Both the position numbers and the translations under genes were made by a program. The notes under the pieces were generated by a model. It did no database searches. It was not told the DNA's origin and worked only from the letters and a program-made list of their open reading frames with translations. Source: Deltaproteobacteria bacterium (GTDB lineage: Bacteria > Desulfobacterota > Binatia > UBA9968). Taken from it: a stretch of 16,237 nucleotides of DNA. Positions within the stretch are counted from its first letter, which is position 1. Every line of letters starts with the position of its first letter. Of the stretch, positions 1 to 7,937 are shown in pieces. The DNA is taken from contig JAHKKJ010000020.1 of assembly GCA_020027655.1 (NCBI GenBank), positions 1-16,237 of the forward strand. The letters run 5' to 3'.

Positions 1-353
1 TCGCTGGTTAGCAGTGCGCGCACCCGTTCAACGCTGGCCGCCGGAACTTTAACTTGGAGCTGCGTGCCCTGCACCCTTTCCACCGAAACACCGGAGATGC
101 CGCGGTCGCGCAGCAAATTGGTGAGATCCGCCTTGATCCGCTCGACATTGTTCTCGATCGCTTTATCAACCTTTACTTCGAGAACCAGATGGCTACCGCC
201 CTGCAGATCCAATCCCAAGTGAATCCGCTCCGCCGGCAAAAAATTACTCCACCAGGAAGGCAGGTTATGAAAAAAAGTTGGCGTCAGATAGAGCAAGGCA
301 CCCACAGTCGCAACAATAAACAACGCCAAACGCGTCAATACCGCCCGTCGCAT
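1..353 (-). CDS. secD: Protein translocase subunit SecD, N-terminal part (runs off left edge)
   Basis: SecD is an inner-membrane accessory subunit of the SecYEG translocon. With SecF it uses the proton-motive force to help exported proteins leave the channel on the periplasmic side. Reading the minus strand from the ATG at 353-351 gives 117 complete codons and then the window ends. The visible protein begins with a basic residue cluster and one transmembrane segment (about residues 6-24). The SecD signature GLDLQGGSH follows at 47-55, then the start of the periplasmic P1 domain. The start is supported by a Shine-Dalgarno AAGGAG (minus strand, 366-361) that lies inside the last codons of yajC, seven bases before the ATG. 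The gap to yajC is four bases, so the two are probably transcribed and translated together. The call is family-level certain; the remaining domains and secF would be to the left. Confidence 0.95.
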   Translation of the reverse strand, partial: MRRAVLTRLALFIVATVGALLYLTPTFFHNLPSWWSNFLPAERIHLGLDLQGGSHLVLEVKVDKAIENNVERIKADLTNLLRDRGISGVSVERVQGTQLQVKVPAASVERVRALLTS

Positions 354-357
354 TCCC

Positions 358-693
358 TTACTCCTTTACTTCTTTGCCGGAACTCTTCTCGCCGGTGACA
401 ACGGCAGAGATCTGAGGCCGGTGAACGCGGATCCTCACGTTGGGAGCCACCTCCAAAGTCACCACGTTATCCGCCAGGGCCACCACCTTACCGTAAATTC
501 CTCCCGAGGTCATCACCTCGTCATTTTTTTTGAGTTTGTTGAGCATTTCCTGATGCTCCTTGCCCTTCTTTTGCTGCGGCCGGATGACCAAAAAATACAT
601 GATGACGAAGATCAAGATGAACGGTAATATCGTCATCACCGGGCTGGGCCCCGTCAATCCCGGCGCCCCTTGGGCATAGGCGATGTCCCACAT
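358..693 (-). CDS. yajC: Sec translocon accessory subunit YajC
   Basis: YajC is a small single-pass inner-membrane protein that associates with SecDF and the SecYEG holotranslocon. The 111-residue product has the usual length. A short N-terminal periplasmic stretch precedes one membrane helix (about 19-38), immediately followed by the hallmark RPQQKK motif (38-43). A cytosolic domain follows with the typical segment around DEVMTSGGIYGKV. The ATG is preceded by a perfect AGGAGG (minus strand, 703-698) four bases away, the best ribosome-binding site in the left half of the window. It lies between tgt and secD in the classical queA-tgt-yajC-secD order, 18 bases from the tgt stop and four bases from the secD start. 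Nothing unusual is visible. Confidence 0.95.
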   Translation of the reverse strand: MWDIAYAQGAPGLTGPSPVMTILPFILIFVIMYFLVIRPQQKKGKEHQEMLNKLKKNDEVMTSGGIYGKVVALADNVVTLEVAPNVRIRVHRPQISAVVTGEKSSGKEVKE

Positions 694-711
694 GTTTCCT
701 CCTGTTAAATC

Positions 712-1821
712 CTAGATTGGCTTTGCGAGATCGGCGCTCTCTCGGCTCCAGAAATCGCTACGCTCCCGGCGAATGGCCTCCCGACACTTTTCCATAAGCC
801 GATGGTAAAAGTAAAGATTGTGCAAACTATTGAGCTGCGATGAAAGAATTTCTCCGGCGACGTACAGATGGCGCAAGTAGGCCCGCGAGAAGTTGCGACA
901 GCAGTAGCAGTCGCAGGTCTCATCCAGCGGCCGCGGATCGCTGGCGAATTCGGCGCGCTTGATGCTGAGTTTACCTTGCGCGGTAAAGAGCGTGCCGTTT
1001 CGAGCGTTGCGCGTCGGCAGGACGCAATCGAACAGATCAAAACCGGCACGGACGGCGTTCACAAGATCCTCGGGTCTGCCCACACCCATGAGATAGCGTG
1101 GCCGAACTTCGGGCAGCCATCCGACCGTGCACGCCGCGATGGAATGAAGTAACTCCTCGCCTTCACCCACGCCCAAGCCACCCACCGCAAAGCCGTCGAA
1201 AGGCATGGGAGTCATGTCTCGAACACACTGCTCCCGAAGATCTTTATGCATACCGCCTTGAATAATCCCGAACATCAATTGATCTGCTTTACTTCGCGCT
1301 CTCAAACAACGTTCAGCCCAGCGAATCGTTCTCGCCGTGGAATCTCGAACATACTCGCGATTCGCGTCATGGGGGATACATTCGTCCAGAACCATCGCGA
1401 TGTCGCTGCCGAGGGCCTCTTGGATCTGAACGACGCTCTCTGGGGTAAGGAGATGATAAGAGCCATCCAGATGAGACTGAAAGTAAACCCCCTCCTCCGA
1501 GAGCTTTCGCATCGCACCGAGGCTGAAGACTTGGTAGCCGCCGCTGTCCGTCAAAATCGGTCCATCCCAGCTCATGAAGCGATGCAGCCCGCCCAACTTG
1601 CGAATCAGCTCGGCGCCTGGGCGGAGATAGAGGTGATAGGTATTCCCAAGCAAAATCTGGCAACCCATCTCTTTCAAATCTCTGGGCAGCATGGCTTTTA
1701 CCGTTCCCTGAGTGCCCACAGGCATAAAGGCGGGGGTCTCCACAACGCCATGGTCGGTAACCAGTTGGCCGAGTCGCGCGCCTTTCGGGTCCTTTTTGAT
1801 TATCGTGAAGTGTGAAGCCAT
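712..1821 (-). CDS. tgt: tRNA-guanine(34) transglycosylase
   Basis: Tgt swaps the guanine at the wobble position of tRNA-Asp, -Asn, -His and -Tyr for preQ1, the first tRNA-bound step of queuosine formation. The 369-residue protein has full family length. Visible hallmarks are TDSGGYQVFS (91-100, with the conserved Asp92), the FGIIQGG loop (184-190), and FDCVLPTRNARNG (264-276) containing the nucleophile Asp265. The zinc site is C303, C305, C308 and H334. The ATG at 1821 gives the expected start (FTIIKKD... beta strand). No good Shine-Dalgarno precedes it; only a weak GGGA is seen, so translation may depend on upstream queA. It follows queA by 71 bases that carry a hairpin repeat, and is followed by yajC. 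Co-transcription with queA fits their consecutive roles. Confidence 0.97.
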   Translation of the reverse strand: MASHFTIIKKDPKGARLGQLVTDHGVVETPAFMPVGTQGTVKAMLPRDLKEMGCQILLGNTYHLYLRPGAELIRKLGGLHRFMSWDGPILTDSGGYQVFSLGAMRKLSEEGVYFQSHLDGSYHLLTPESVVQIQEALGSDIAMVLDECIPHDANREYVRDSTARTIRWAERCLRARSKADQLMFGIIQGGMHKDLREQCVRDMTPMPFDGFAVGGLGVGEGEELLHSIAACTVGWLPEVRPRYLMGVGRPEDLVNAVRAGFDLFDCVLPTRNARNGTLFTAQGKLSIKRAEFASDPRPLDETCDCYCCRNFSRAYLRHLYVAGEILSSQLNSLHNLYFYHRLMEKCREAIRRERSDFWSRESADLAKPI

Positions 1822-1837
1822 GTCCCAATTTTCGAAC

Positions 1838-1893
1838 TTAGATTTTGGGATGTACGATCCAATCTAAAATCGGTAATGAAAAATCCAAAATCT
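1838..1893. repeat. AT-rich interspersed repeat with hairpin between queA and tgt
   Basis: Between the queA stop and the tgt start the minus strand carries two near-identical units, GATTTTGGATT and GATTTTAGATT, and one inverted unit. The arms TTAGATT (1838-1844) and AATCTAA (1861-1867), together with GGAT (1848-1851) and ATCC (1857-1860), form an 11-bp stem. It has a 3-base bulge and a 5-base loop. This composition differs from the neighbouring coding DNA and resembles small palindromic intergenic repeats. It would sit in the queA-tgt mRNA just before the tgt start. Whether it is dispersed in the genome cannot be seen here. Confidence 0.5.
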
Positions 1894-2930
1894 CAAAGTA
1901 TGATCATTCCATCGCCATAACTGTAAAACCGATATCGCATCTTGATTGCTTCCGCGTAAGCGCGTCGCACCAGTTCAAGTCCGGCGAACGCAACGACTAG
2001 AACGAGTGGCGTCGAAGCCGGTAGATGAAAATTGGTGATCAATGCATCGATGACGCGGAAAGGGTCACCGGGACGTATGAAAAGACGCGCAATTCCGTGG
2101 TCCGCCTTCACCTTTCCGGTTCGCCGCGCAACCCATTCGAGTGTTCGGGTACTGGTGGAACCGACAGCGACCACGCGATGACCATCCCGTTTCGTCCGAT
2201 TGATCCGCGCCGCCGTCTCAACCGGCAGGGTGTAACGCTCCCCTTCCATCCGATGGTCTTCGACAAATTCTTCCCGTACCGGTTGAAAGGTACCTGGCCC
2301 CACATGCAGCGTCAATAGAGCTCTGTCAATTCCGCTCGCTTGTAATGATTTGAACAGCTCGGGAGTAAAATGAAATCCCGCGGTGGGAGCCGCGATGGCA
2401 CCTGGATTAGAGGCGTAGACGGTCTGATAGCGCTCCCGGTCCAAATCCGCCGTGTGCCGAATTCGAGTGATGTAGTGTGGCAACGGCAGTTCTCCAAGCG
2501 CCTCAAGTTGTTCGTTGAAATCCCCCGAATGATGGAACTCCAAACCAAAGCGGCCGCCGCCGAGGTCGCCCATAACCAGGGCCGTCATATTTCCATTGAA
2601 CCGAATTTGGCTGCCGACCGCCGGTTTCTTGGTCGCATTGACGATGGCAATCCACAGGTTGCGTTTGTCCGGGAAGCGCTCTAACAACAAAACTTCTACC
2701 TTGCCACCGCTTTCCTTGGCACCCCGAAGCCGCGCAGGGAACACCTTCGCATCGTTGAGCACGAGTAGGTCTCCCGGACCCAGAAAATTTCCCAGCTCTG
2801 AAAAGACGCTGTGAATCAATTCACCCGTGCTGCGCTTAATCACCAGCAGGCGCGAGGTCTCTCGATCGCGGCTTGGATACGCCGCGATCAAGGAGTCGGG
2901 AAGTTCGTAGGTAAAATCTTTGAGCTCCAT
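1893..2930 (-). CDS. queA: S-adenosylmethionine:tRNA ribosyltransferase-isomerase
   Basis: QueA transfers and isomerises the ribosyl part of S-adenosylmethionine onto preQ1-modified tRNA, giving epoxyqueuosine. This is the step directly after Tgt. Starting at the ATG at 2930 the protein has 345 residues, the usual length, and begins with the family-typical MELKDFTYELPDSLIA. Further family segments are LLVLNDAKVFPARL, AAPTAGFHFTPEL, VGPGTFQPV and TNFHLPASTPL near the C-terminus, ending with YSYGDGMIIL. The open frame extends 18 codons further to an ATG at 2984, but those residues do not look like QueA, so I prefer the internal start even though neither start has a strong ribosome-binding site. 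It leads a likely operon with tgt, yajC and secD. The slipin gene ends 130 bases upstream. Confidence 0.96.
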   Translation of the reverse strand: MELKDFTYELPDSLIAAYPSRDRETSRLLVIKRSTGELIHSVFSELGNFLGPGDLLVLNDAKVFPARLRGAKESGGKVEVLLLERFPDKRNLWIAIVNATKKPAVGSQIRFNGNMTALVMGDLGGGRFGLEFHHSGDFNEQLEALGELPLPHYITRIRHTADLDRERYQTVYASNPGAIAAPTAGFHFTPELFKSLQASGIDRALLTLHVGPGTFQPVREEFVEDHRMEGERYTLPVETAARINRTKRDGHRVVAVGSTSTRTLEWVARRTGKVKADHGIARLFIRPGDPFRVIDALITNFHLPASTPLVLVVAFAGLELVRRAYAEAIKMRYRFYSYGDGMIIL

Positions 2931-3060
2931 AACGGTCTGAACTTCGTCTTCAACGAAGCGGCAGATCTCGAGCGCTCGCCCCATCCCGAAACGGGCCCGA
3001 GCAATCGGTAGCGGGTATAAGACTGGCTAGCAGAAAGGATGACGGGGCCTATGAGGATAG

Positions 3061-3819
3061 CTATGTTGGCTCGTTTTTCTTGAGAAAGGGAGTGAGCAAG
3101 TCGATGGGCACGGGAAAAATCGTCGTTGAATTCTTTTCCGACGCCACCTCGACAAGGCTCTGCAAAAAACGCAACTGCAGCGCCACGGGCTGCTTGCTGA
3201 TGACTTCGGCAGCGTCGGCGAGCTTTTGCGAGGCTTGGAATTCACCATCCGCATGGATCACTTTGGCGCGTCTTTCGCGCTCCGCCTCCGCTTGTTTCGC
3301 CATGGCCCGCTGCATCTCCTGAGGAAGGTCGATATGCTTCAACTCGACAAGCACGACCTTAATCCCCCAGGGTTCGGTCTGAGCGTCCAGGATCTCCTGA
3401 ATCCGGCTGTTGATCTTTTCCCTCGCGGACAGAAGATCGTCTAGCTCGCCCTGCCCGCAGACGCTCCGTAGCGTTACCTGCGCTAGCTGAGAAGTGGCAA
3501 AGAGATAGTTCTCGACTTCCCGCACCGCACGATTGGGTTCCAGAACTCTAAAATAGAGCACGGCATTGACTTTCACCGACACGTTATCCCGCGTGATTAC
3601 GTCTTGAGGAGGGACGTCCATGGTGACCGTGCGAAGATCCATGCGAACCATCTTTTCAATCCCGGGAATGATGTAGACGATCCCCGGGCCTCTGGACCCT
3701 ACCATCCGGCCAAGTCTAAAAACGACCGCGCGTTCATACTCTTTAAGAATCTTGATGCCGCTGATGATTGCAACAACAACAAGAACGACAAATGTAAGCG
3801 GTACTCCCAGACCGAACAT
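3061..3819 (-). CDS. Slipin (stomatin-like SPFH/band 7 membrane protein)
   Basis: Slipins are membrane-anchored SPFH proteins that oligomerise into scaffolds at lipid microdomains. Bacterial and archaeal slipins are typically encoded beside NfeD, and the pair is thought to act in membrane protein quality control. The 252-residue product has one N-terminal membrane segment (about 7-24). The band-7 domain follows, including the signature stretch EYERAVVFRLGR (28-39), GPGIVYIIPGIE and the ITRDNVSVKVNAVLYFRV strand. Next comes a charged helical segment rich in Ala, Glu and Arg (EMQRAMAKQAEAERERRAK). The ATG at 3819 has GGAGG five bases upstream. It starts 19 bases after the nfeD stop, so the two are almost certainly co-transcribed. 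I give no gene symbol, since names for this family are used inconsistently. Confidence 0.93.
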   Translation of the reverse strand: MFGLGVPLTFVVLVVVAIISGIKILKEYERAVVFRLGRMVGSRGPGIVYIIPGIEKMVRMDLRTVTMDVPPQDVITRDNVSVKVNAVLYFRVLEPNRAVREVENYLFATSQLAQVTLRSVCGQGELDDLLSAREKINSRIQEILDAQTEPWGIKVVLVELKHIDLPQEMQRAMAKQAEAERERRAKVIHADGEFQASQKLADAAEVISKQPVALQLRFLQSLVEVASEKNSTTIFPVPIDLLTPFLKKNEPT

Positions 3820-3838
3820 ATTTGCCTCCCCCCTCTAC

Positions 3839-5146
3839 TTACGATGACCGACCGGACAATCGCCGTACTTTGAGATTCAGCCCTTGATATCCGACAATTT
3901 CAACCTTTTCACCCACGTCGATCTCACCGTCGGCCTCAGCGTTCCAATACTCTCCATGAACGAAAACCTTTCCTGTCGGATTGAGTTTCGCTCTGACATC
4001 GCCAATCTCTCCCAGCATCCCTTCGAATCCCAGGGTGGGTTTCGATTTCTGCGAGCGATAGACGAGATAACTGATCGCAAGCACGAACGAAGCCATCGTC
4101 GCAACGGCAGTAAAGATGATCGCAGGTTCGACTCCTATGGTTGAATCTTGAGTATCGAAAAGCAAAAAGGACCCGAGTGCAAGCGAAATCACGCCGCCAA
4201 TCCCCAGCACGCCAAAACTCGGCATGAAAGCCTCGCCGATCAAAAGCGCGATTCCCAGAAGTATCAAGACAAGCCCGGCGTGATTGAAAGCAAGAAGCTG
4301 CAAGGAGATCAAGGCTAAAATCAGACAGATGGCGCCGGCAACACCGGGGAAGATCACTCCGGGATGGGAGAACTCCATGTAGAGCCCGAGGATGCCGGCC
4401 ATCAGCAAAAGATAGGCGATGTTCGGGTCAGCGATAACATTGATCACCCGCTGCTTGAGGTTCATCTCATGCCGAATGACTTTGACATCTTTTAGCGAGA
4501 GTGTATGGGGCCGGCCATCGAGATCCACTTTGCGCCCCTCTGATTGTTTCAGTAGATCATTGATATCCTTGGCCACGATATCGATAACGTTTTGCTTGAG
4601 AGCTTCTTTTTCGGTGATCGAAACGCTCTTGCGTACCGCCTGAATGGCCCACTCAGCGTTTCGGCCCCGCTGGCGCGCGATGGTTTCGCTGAACGAAGCG
4701 ACGAAATTTTCGATCTTTTCTCCCATCACGCCTTTGACTTCCTGTCCACCACCCGCCACTGGATGCGCCGCGCCGATATTAGTGCCGGGCGCCATAGCCG
4801 CGATGTGAGCTGACAGGGTGATAAACACGCCCGCGGAACCCGCACCGGCGCCGCTGGGAGCAACGTAGACCATCACGGGAACCGGCGCGCCTAAAATTTC
4901 TTTGACGATCGTGCGTGTCGAACTGAGCAGCCCGCCGGGAGTATCGAGTTGAATGATCAGGGCTCGTGCTCCGTTTGACTTGGCTCGCGCGATGCTCTCT
5001 CGGATAAAGTCGTCTACGGCCGGATTGATACTGCCGTCGATGACAATGAGGTCGACGTGTGGCGCTGCCGCATCCTTCGGCTGCGCCAGCACCGAGAAGC
5101 CCGCCGCCACGAAAATCATGAAGAGTGCGATTCTAAGCGTTCTCAC
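3839..5146 (-). CDS. NfeD-family membrane-bound ClpP-class serine protease (long form)
   Basis: This is the long NfeD type: a signal peptide (1-21, likely cut after VLA), a periplasmic ClpP-like protease domain (about 30-230), five predicted membrane helices (243-259, 264-286, 290-306, 312-330, 341-363) and a cytosolic OB-fold domain (about 371-430). The probable nucleophile is Ser104 in GAGSAGVFI, with the conserved AMAPGTNIGAAHPV following. In the archaeal homologue PH1510 a lysine completes the dyad. By my unaided alignment that place is Glu154 here, which needs checking. The family is known to cleave membrane-associated substrates such as stomatin C-termini. The start is GTG (5146-5144), overlapping the end of the UDG gene by 14 bases. 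The slipin follows 19 bases downstream, the expected partner. The 435-residue length is normal for the long form. Confidence 0.93.
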   Translation of the reverse strand: MRTLRIALFMIFVAAGFSVLAQPKDAAAPHVDLIVIDGSINPAVDDFIRESIARAKSNGARALIIQLDTPGGLLSSTRTIVKEILGAPVPVMVYVAPSGAGAGSAGVFITLSAHIAAMAPGTNIGAAHPVAGGGQEVKGVMGEKIENFVASFSETIARQRGRNAEWAIQAVRKSVSITEKEALKQNVIDIVAKDINDLLKQSEGRKVDLDGRPHTLSLKDVKVIRHEMNLKQRVINVIADPNIAYLLLMAGILGLYMEFSHPGVIFPGVAGAICLILALISLQLLAFNHAGLVLILLGIALLIGEAFMPSFGVLGIGGVISLALGSFLLFDTQDSTIGVEPAIIFTAVATMASFVLAISYLVYRSQKSKPTLGFEGMLGEIGDVRAKLNPTGKVFVHGEYWNAEADGEIDVGEKVEIVGYQGLNLKVRRLSGRSS

Positions 5147-5894
5147 CGTTCATCTCTTTGATAACTTTCTTGATATCTTCCCAAACAAGCTTCTTGTCTC
5201 CGGGATTACGCAATAAATAGGCGGGGTGAAACGTGGGCATCAGTTTGATTCCATGATAGCTATGCCAATTGCCCCGCAGTTTTGTAATCGGAACCTTGCT
5301 CTGCAAGAGCGTCTGGACGGCAAACTTACCCAAGGCGATAATAATCTCGGGTCGAACGAGATCGATTTGCTTCTTGAGGAACGGCTCGCAGGAGGCGACC
5401 TCATCAGGCTCAGGATTACGATTTTCCGGCGGCCGGCACTTCACCACATTGGCGATATAGACGTCCTCGCGCTTGAATCCCATCCCTTTGGTTATAATAT
5501 CCGTGAGCAGCTGACCCGCCCGGCCCACGAAAGGCTCGCCTTGCAGATCTTCGTCACGACCCGGCCCTTCGCCAATGAACATCAACTTGGCCTTGGGATT
5601 GCCCACCCCGAAGACCAGATGAGTACGACCGGACCACAGTTTGCACCGCCGGCAGTCGCCAATGGCCTCGCGGAGTTCTTCCAGGGTCTTGGCTTTGTAC
5701 GTCGCCGATGAATCGGAAAAAAGGTCACCCTCGGTTCCGCTCAATAGATTTTCCCCGTCCGCCATAACAACATTCGTTTGCAGAGCCTCGCCAGGAAAAA
5801 GAAATCGGATGCCAACCCGTTCTTGCCGTTGTAGATGACGGCGCAACGATGTAACTAACGTCGCTAATTCGTTCCTGTCACTCGGTATCGACAC
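5133..5894 (-). CDS. Type-4 (FeS) uracil-DNA glycosylase
   Basis: This enzyme removes uracil from DNA and starts base-excision repair. The 253-residue protein has an N-terminal extension of about 65 residues without a recognised fold, then the UDG domain. Motif 1 is GEGPGRDED (108-116), followed by GEPFVGRAGQLL, and motif 2 is HPAYLLRNP (223-231). Four cysteines in family-4 spacing (C81, C84, C153 in VKCRPPENRNP, and C169) would bind a [4Fe-4S] cluster. The start is GTG at 5894; no ATG lies in frame upstream of the conserved part, and only a distant AGGA precedes it. A candidate promoter lies at 5952-5923. Its 3' end overlaps nfeD by 14 bases, so repair and membrane-protease genes share a transcript, probably with no functional link. 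Confidence 0.94.
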   Translation of the reverse strand: MSIPSDRNELATLVTSLRRHLQRQERVGIRFLFPGEALQTNVVMADGENLLSGTEGDLFSDSSATYKAKTLEELREAIGDCRRCKLWSGRTHLVFGVGNPKAKLMFIGEGPGRDEDLQGEPFVGRAGQLLTDIITKGMGFKREDVYIANVVKCRPPENRNPEPDEVASCEPFLKKQIDLVRPEIIIALGKFAVQTLLQSKVPITKLRGNWHSYHGIKLMPTFHPAYLLRNPGDKKLVWEDIKKVIKEMNGENA

Positions 5895-5922
5895 GATTGA
5901 AGCATCCTGTGACTGCCGAGGG

Positions 5923-5952
5923 ATCTTAGCACTATACGTCGAGGAGTCGCAA
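5923..5952 (-). promoter_or_regulatory. Candidate promoter for the UDG-nfeD-slipin operon
   Basis: On the minus strand TTGCGA (5952-5947) is followed after 18 bases by TAAGAT (5928-5923), four of six matches to the sigma-70 -10 box. An alternative -10 box, TATAGT (5936-5931), lies within the spacer but lacks a good -35. The 90-base gap between the DUF4416 gene and UDG is the only one in this block large enough for a promoter. The assignment is by pattern only. Confidence 0.35.
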
Positions 5953-5984
5953 TATCGCGTCGCAGGTTGTTTTTCGCGGTCGAC

Positions 5985-6527
5985 TCAGCCGGCCTTCCGT
6001 AGTTGCTCGAGATAAATCGATCGGACGGAAGTTAAAAAAGACAGGGTCTCAACCCACAGGTAATCCGGATAGGTATGCGGGCAAACTTGAAATGCGCCAT
6101 CATAATAAAGCAAAGTCGTCTCGCCATAGATGCCAGACTGCAGAAAGATGCGATGCCCCGCGTTTTTGGTCGAGGCGAGAACGACCTTCCCGGCCTCAAG
6201 ATAGCCGGGATCGATGTTCACTCTTCTCCCCGCGCGCTCTGGCCCACCCGATCTATATTGTCCCTCCACCTCTTGGGTTTGGAGTTTGATCCCCGCCAGG
6301 TTTCCCGGTGAATCCAATGGAGAAAAAGAGACGAAGCGCCGGAGCAAGCCGGCCCCCATCTCGTTTTCGTAGAACTTGGAAAGATTCCAGGGCAAGGTCT
6401 CACTGCGGGCGTCGATGGCCCCGAAGATAGCGGTCAGGTCGGTCTCAACGGCATCTAAAAGTTCAATCTCCGACGAGAGCAACCCAACAAAGTACTTTGC
6501 CGGTTGGGGATCTCTCGGGATTCCCAT
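5985..6527 (-). CDS. DUF4416 family protein of unknown function
   Basis: The 180-residue product matches my memory of the DUF4416 family, mostly found in Deltaproteobacteria, Nitrospirae and related phyla and sometimes misannotated as a GTP-binding protein. Recognisable parts are the N-terminal PAKYFVGLLSSE, the central FYENEMGAGLLRRFVSF, VNIDPGYLEAGKVVLASTKN (about 104-123), HRIFLQSGIYGE, and CPHTYPDYLWVETLSFL near the end. It has no signal peptide or membrane segment and is probably cytosolic. No nucleotide-binding P-loop is visible. It starts one base after the coaBC stop (the ATG follows TAAG), so translation is probably coupled to coaBC. The function is unknown and the neighbourhood gives only a weak hint towards a housekeeping role. 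Confidence 0.85.
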   Translation of the reverse strand: MGIPRDPQPAKYFVGLLSSEIELLDAVETDLTAIFGAIDARSETLPWNLSKFYENEMGAGLLRRFVSFSPLDSPGNLAGIKLQTQEVEGQYRSGGPERAGRRVNIDPGYLEAGKVVLASTKNAGHRIFLQSGIYGETTLLYYDGAFQVCPHTYPDYLWVETLSFLTSVRSIYLEQLRKAG

Positions 6528-6528
6528 C

Positions 6529-7734
6529 TTAGCGTTGGCTTTTTAGGACAAGCAGATGATCAAGAATTTGCTCAGCCAGCTCATCTTTGCTCATCAGCGG
6601 TAGTGAACGGACGGTACCGCCACGATCGAGAATCGTGGCGACATTGGTATCGAGGTCGAAGCCGGCTCCTGCTTCGCTTACGTTATTGGCAACAATCATG
6701 TCGAGGTTTTTGTCTTTTAGCTTTTTCGTGGCGTTGGCTACCAATTCCCCAGTCTCGGCAGCGAATCCTACCAACATCTTCCCATTCTTCCTGGCACTGA
6801 TCTCCTTGAGAATGTCAGGATTCGGTTCGAGTCGAAGTTCGATCGGACCCTTACCCCGTTTTATCTTCTTGCGAGCAAAATCAACCGGGCGATAATCGCT
6901 GACGGCGGCGGCCATGATCACAGCAGTACACCCGGAAAACTGCTCGAGAACGGCGTGGCGCATCTCGGCAGCCGTCGTCACCGATGTTAGACGGGCTCCC
7001 GCGGGCGGTTCGAGCTCGGTGGGACCGCTAATGAGAGCCACCTCGGCTCCCCTCCGAATCGCCGCGCGAGCCAGGGCATATCCCATCTTTCCCGACGACC
7101 GGTTAGATAGATAGCGGACAGGATCCAAAGGCTCCCGATTTGGGCCGGCGGTAATTAAGAGTTTCTCGCCGACCAAATCCTTTTTTTTAAGCAAGCGGCG
7201 GGTTTCTTCCAAGATTTTCTCCGGTTCGGGCAAACGCCCCTTGCCCTCATAGCCGCATGCGAGATAACCCTCCGCTGGTTCTATGAAATGATAGCCCAGC
7301 CGTCGCAACTTCCGGACGTTCTCCTGGAGGATGGGATTTTCATACATGTGGATATTCATAGCCGGTGCGATCAGCACCGGCGCCTTTGTCGCCATAAGCA
7401 CAGTGGTCAATAAATCATCGGCAATGCCGGCGGCGATCTTGCCGATCACATTCGCGGTTGCAGGCGCAATGACAAAAAGATCGGCGCTGTCCGCCAGATT
7501 GATATGACCGATTTCAGATTCCTGGGTTAGGTTGAATGTTTCAGTGGCAACAGGCATGCCGGAAAGGGTCTGAAAAGTCAGCGGCGTCACGAACTCCATG
7601 GCGCCCCTCGTCATGATGACCTGGACAACGAAGCCGTCTTTGACCAGCAAACGTACCAACTCGACGGCTTTATAACACGCAATCCCGCCGGTCACGCCGA
7701 GCACCAACATCGGTTTTTCCTGGTTAGAAGCCAC
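6529..7734 (-). CDS. coaBC: Bifunctional phosphopantothenoylcysteine synthetase/decarboxylase
   Basis: CoaBC makes 4'-phosphopantetheine for coenzyme A: the C-terminal half couples 4'-phosphopantothenate to cysteine and the N-terminal flavoprotein half decarboxylates the product. The 401-residue protein has both halves. CoaC shows GVTGGIACYKAVEL (13-26), the active-site His77 in IGHINLA, the PAMN motif (124-127) and the substrate-clamp Cys160 in LACGYEGKGRLPEP. CoaB begins near residue 190 with ITAGPNREPLDPVRYLSNRSS, followed by AAVSDYRP, the lysine-rich KKIKRGKG and VGFAAETG. I annotate the GTG at 7734, which gives an N-terminus like that of E. coli. An in-frame ATG at 7710 has a better-placed AGGA and is a fair alternative. 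It is the first gene of the leftward block and faces a 319-base divergent region. Confidence 0.96.
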   Translation of the reverse strand: MASNQEKPMLVLGVTGGIACYKAVELVRLLVKDGFVVQVIMTRGAMEFVTPLTFQTLSGMPVATETFNLTQESEIGHINLADSADLFVIAPATANVIGKIAAGIADDLLTTVLMATKAPVLIAPAMNIHMYENPILQENVRKLRRLGYHFIEPAEGYLACGYEGKGRLPEPEKILEETRRLLKKKDLVGEKLLITAGPNREPLDPVRYLSNRSSGKMGYALARAAIRRGAEVALISGPTELEPPAGARLTSVTTAAEMRHAVLEQFSGCTAVIMAAAVSDYRPVDFARKKIKRGKGPIELRLEPNPDILKEISARKNGKMLVGFAAETGELVANATKKLKDKNLDMIVANNVSEAGAGFDLDTNVATILDRGGTVRSLPLMSKDELAEQILDHLLVLKSQR

Positions 7735-7937
7735 GGCCTAAAATAACCAATCGATCGGGTGCTTGCAAACCTTTATCGCCTCCAGACCCTCGTGGCTAAT
7801 ACCAAAATGACATGTAAATAACTCAGTTGGGACTTTTTGTCACTTCTCTGGGGTAACGAAGAATGCTGGACTCGTAATGAGATCCAATAAGTTCCTTAGA
7901 GTTCTAACATGCCTTTATTACGGCTACTTTTTACTCT

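Noticed and set aside
1246..1815. Plus-strand open frame of 189 codons
   Set aside because: It lies entirely opposite tgt, whose protein matches its family over its full length; the plus-strand translation resembles no protein and is a shadow frame.
5226..5711. Plus-strand open frame of 161 codons opposite the UDG gene
   Set aside because: The UDG motifs and cysteines are on the minus strand; the plus frame has no recognisable family features.
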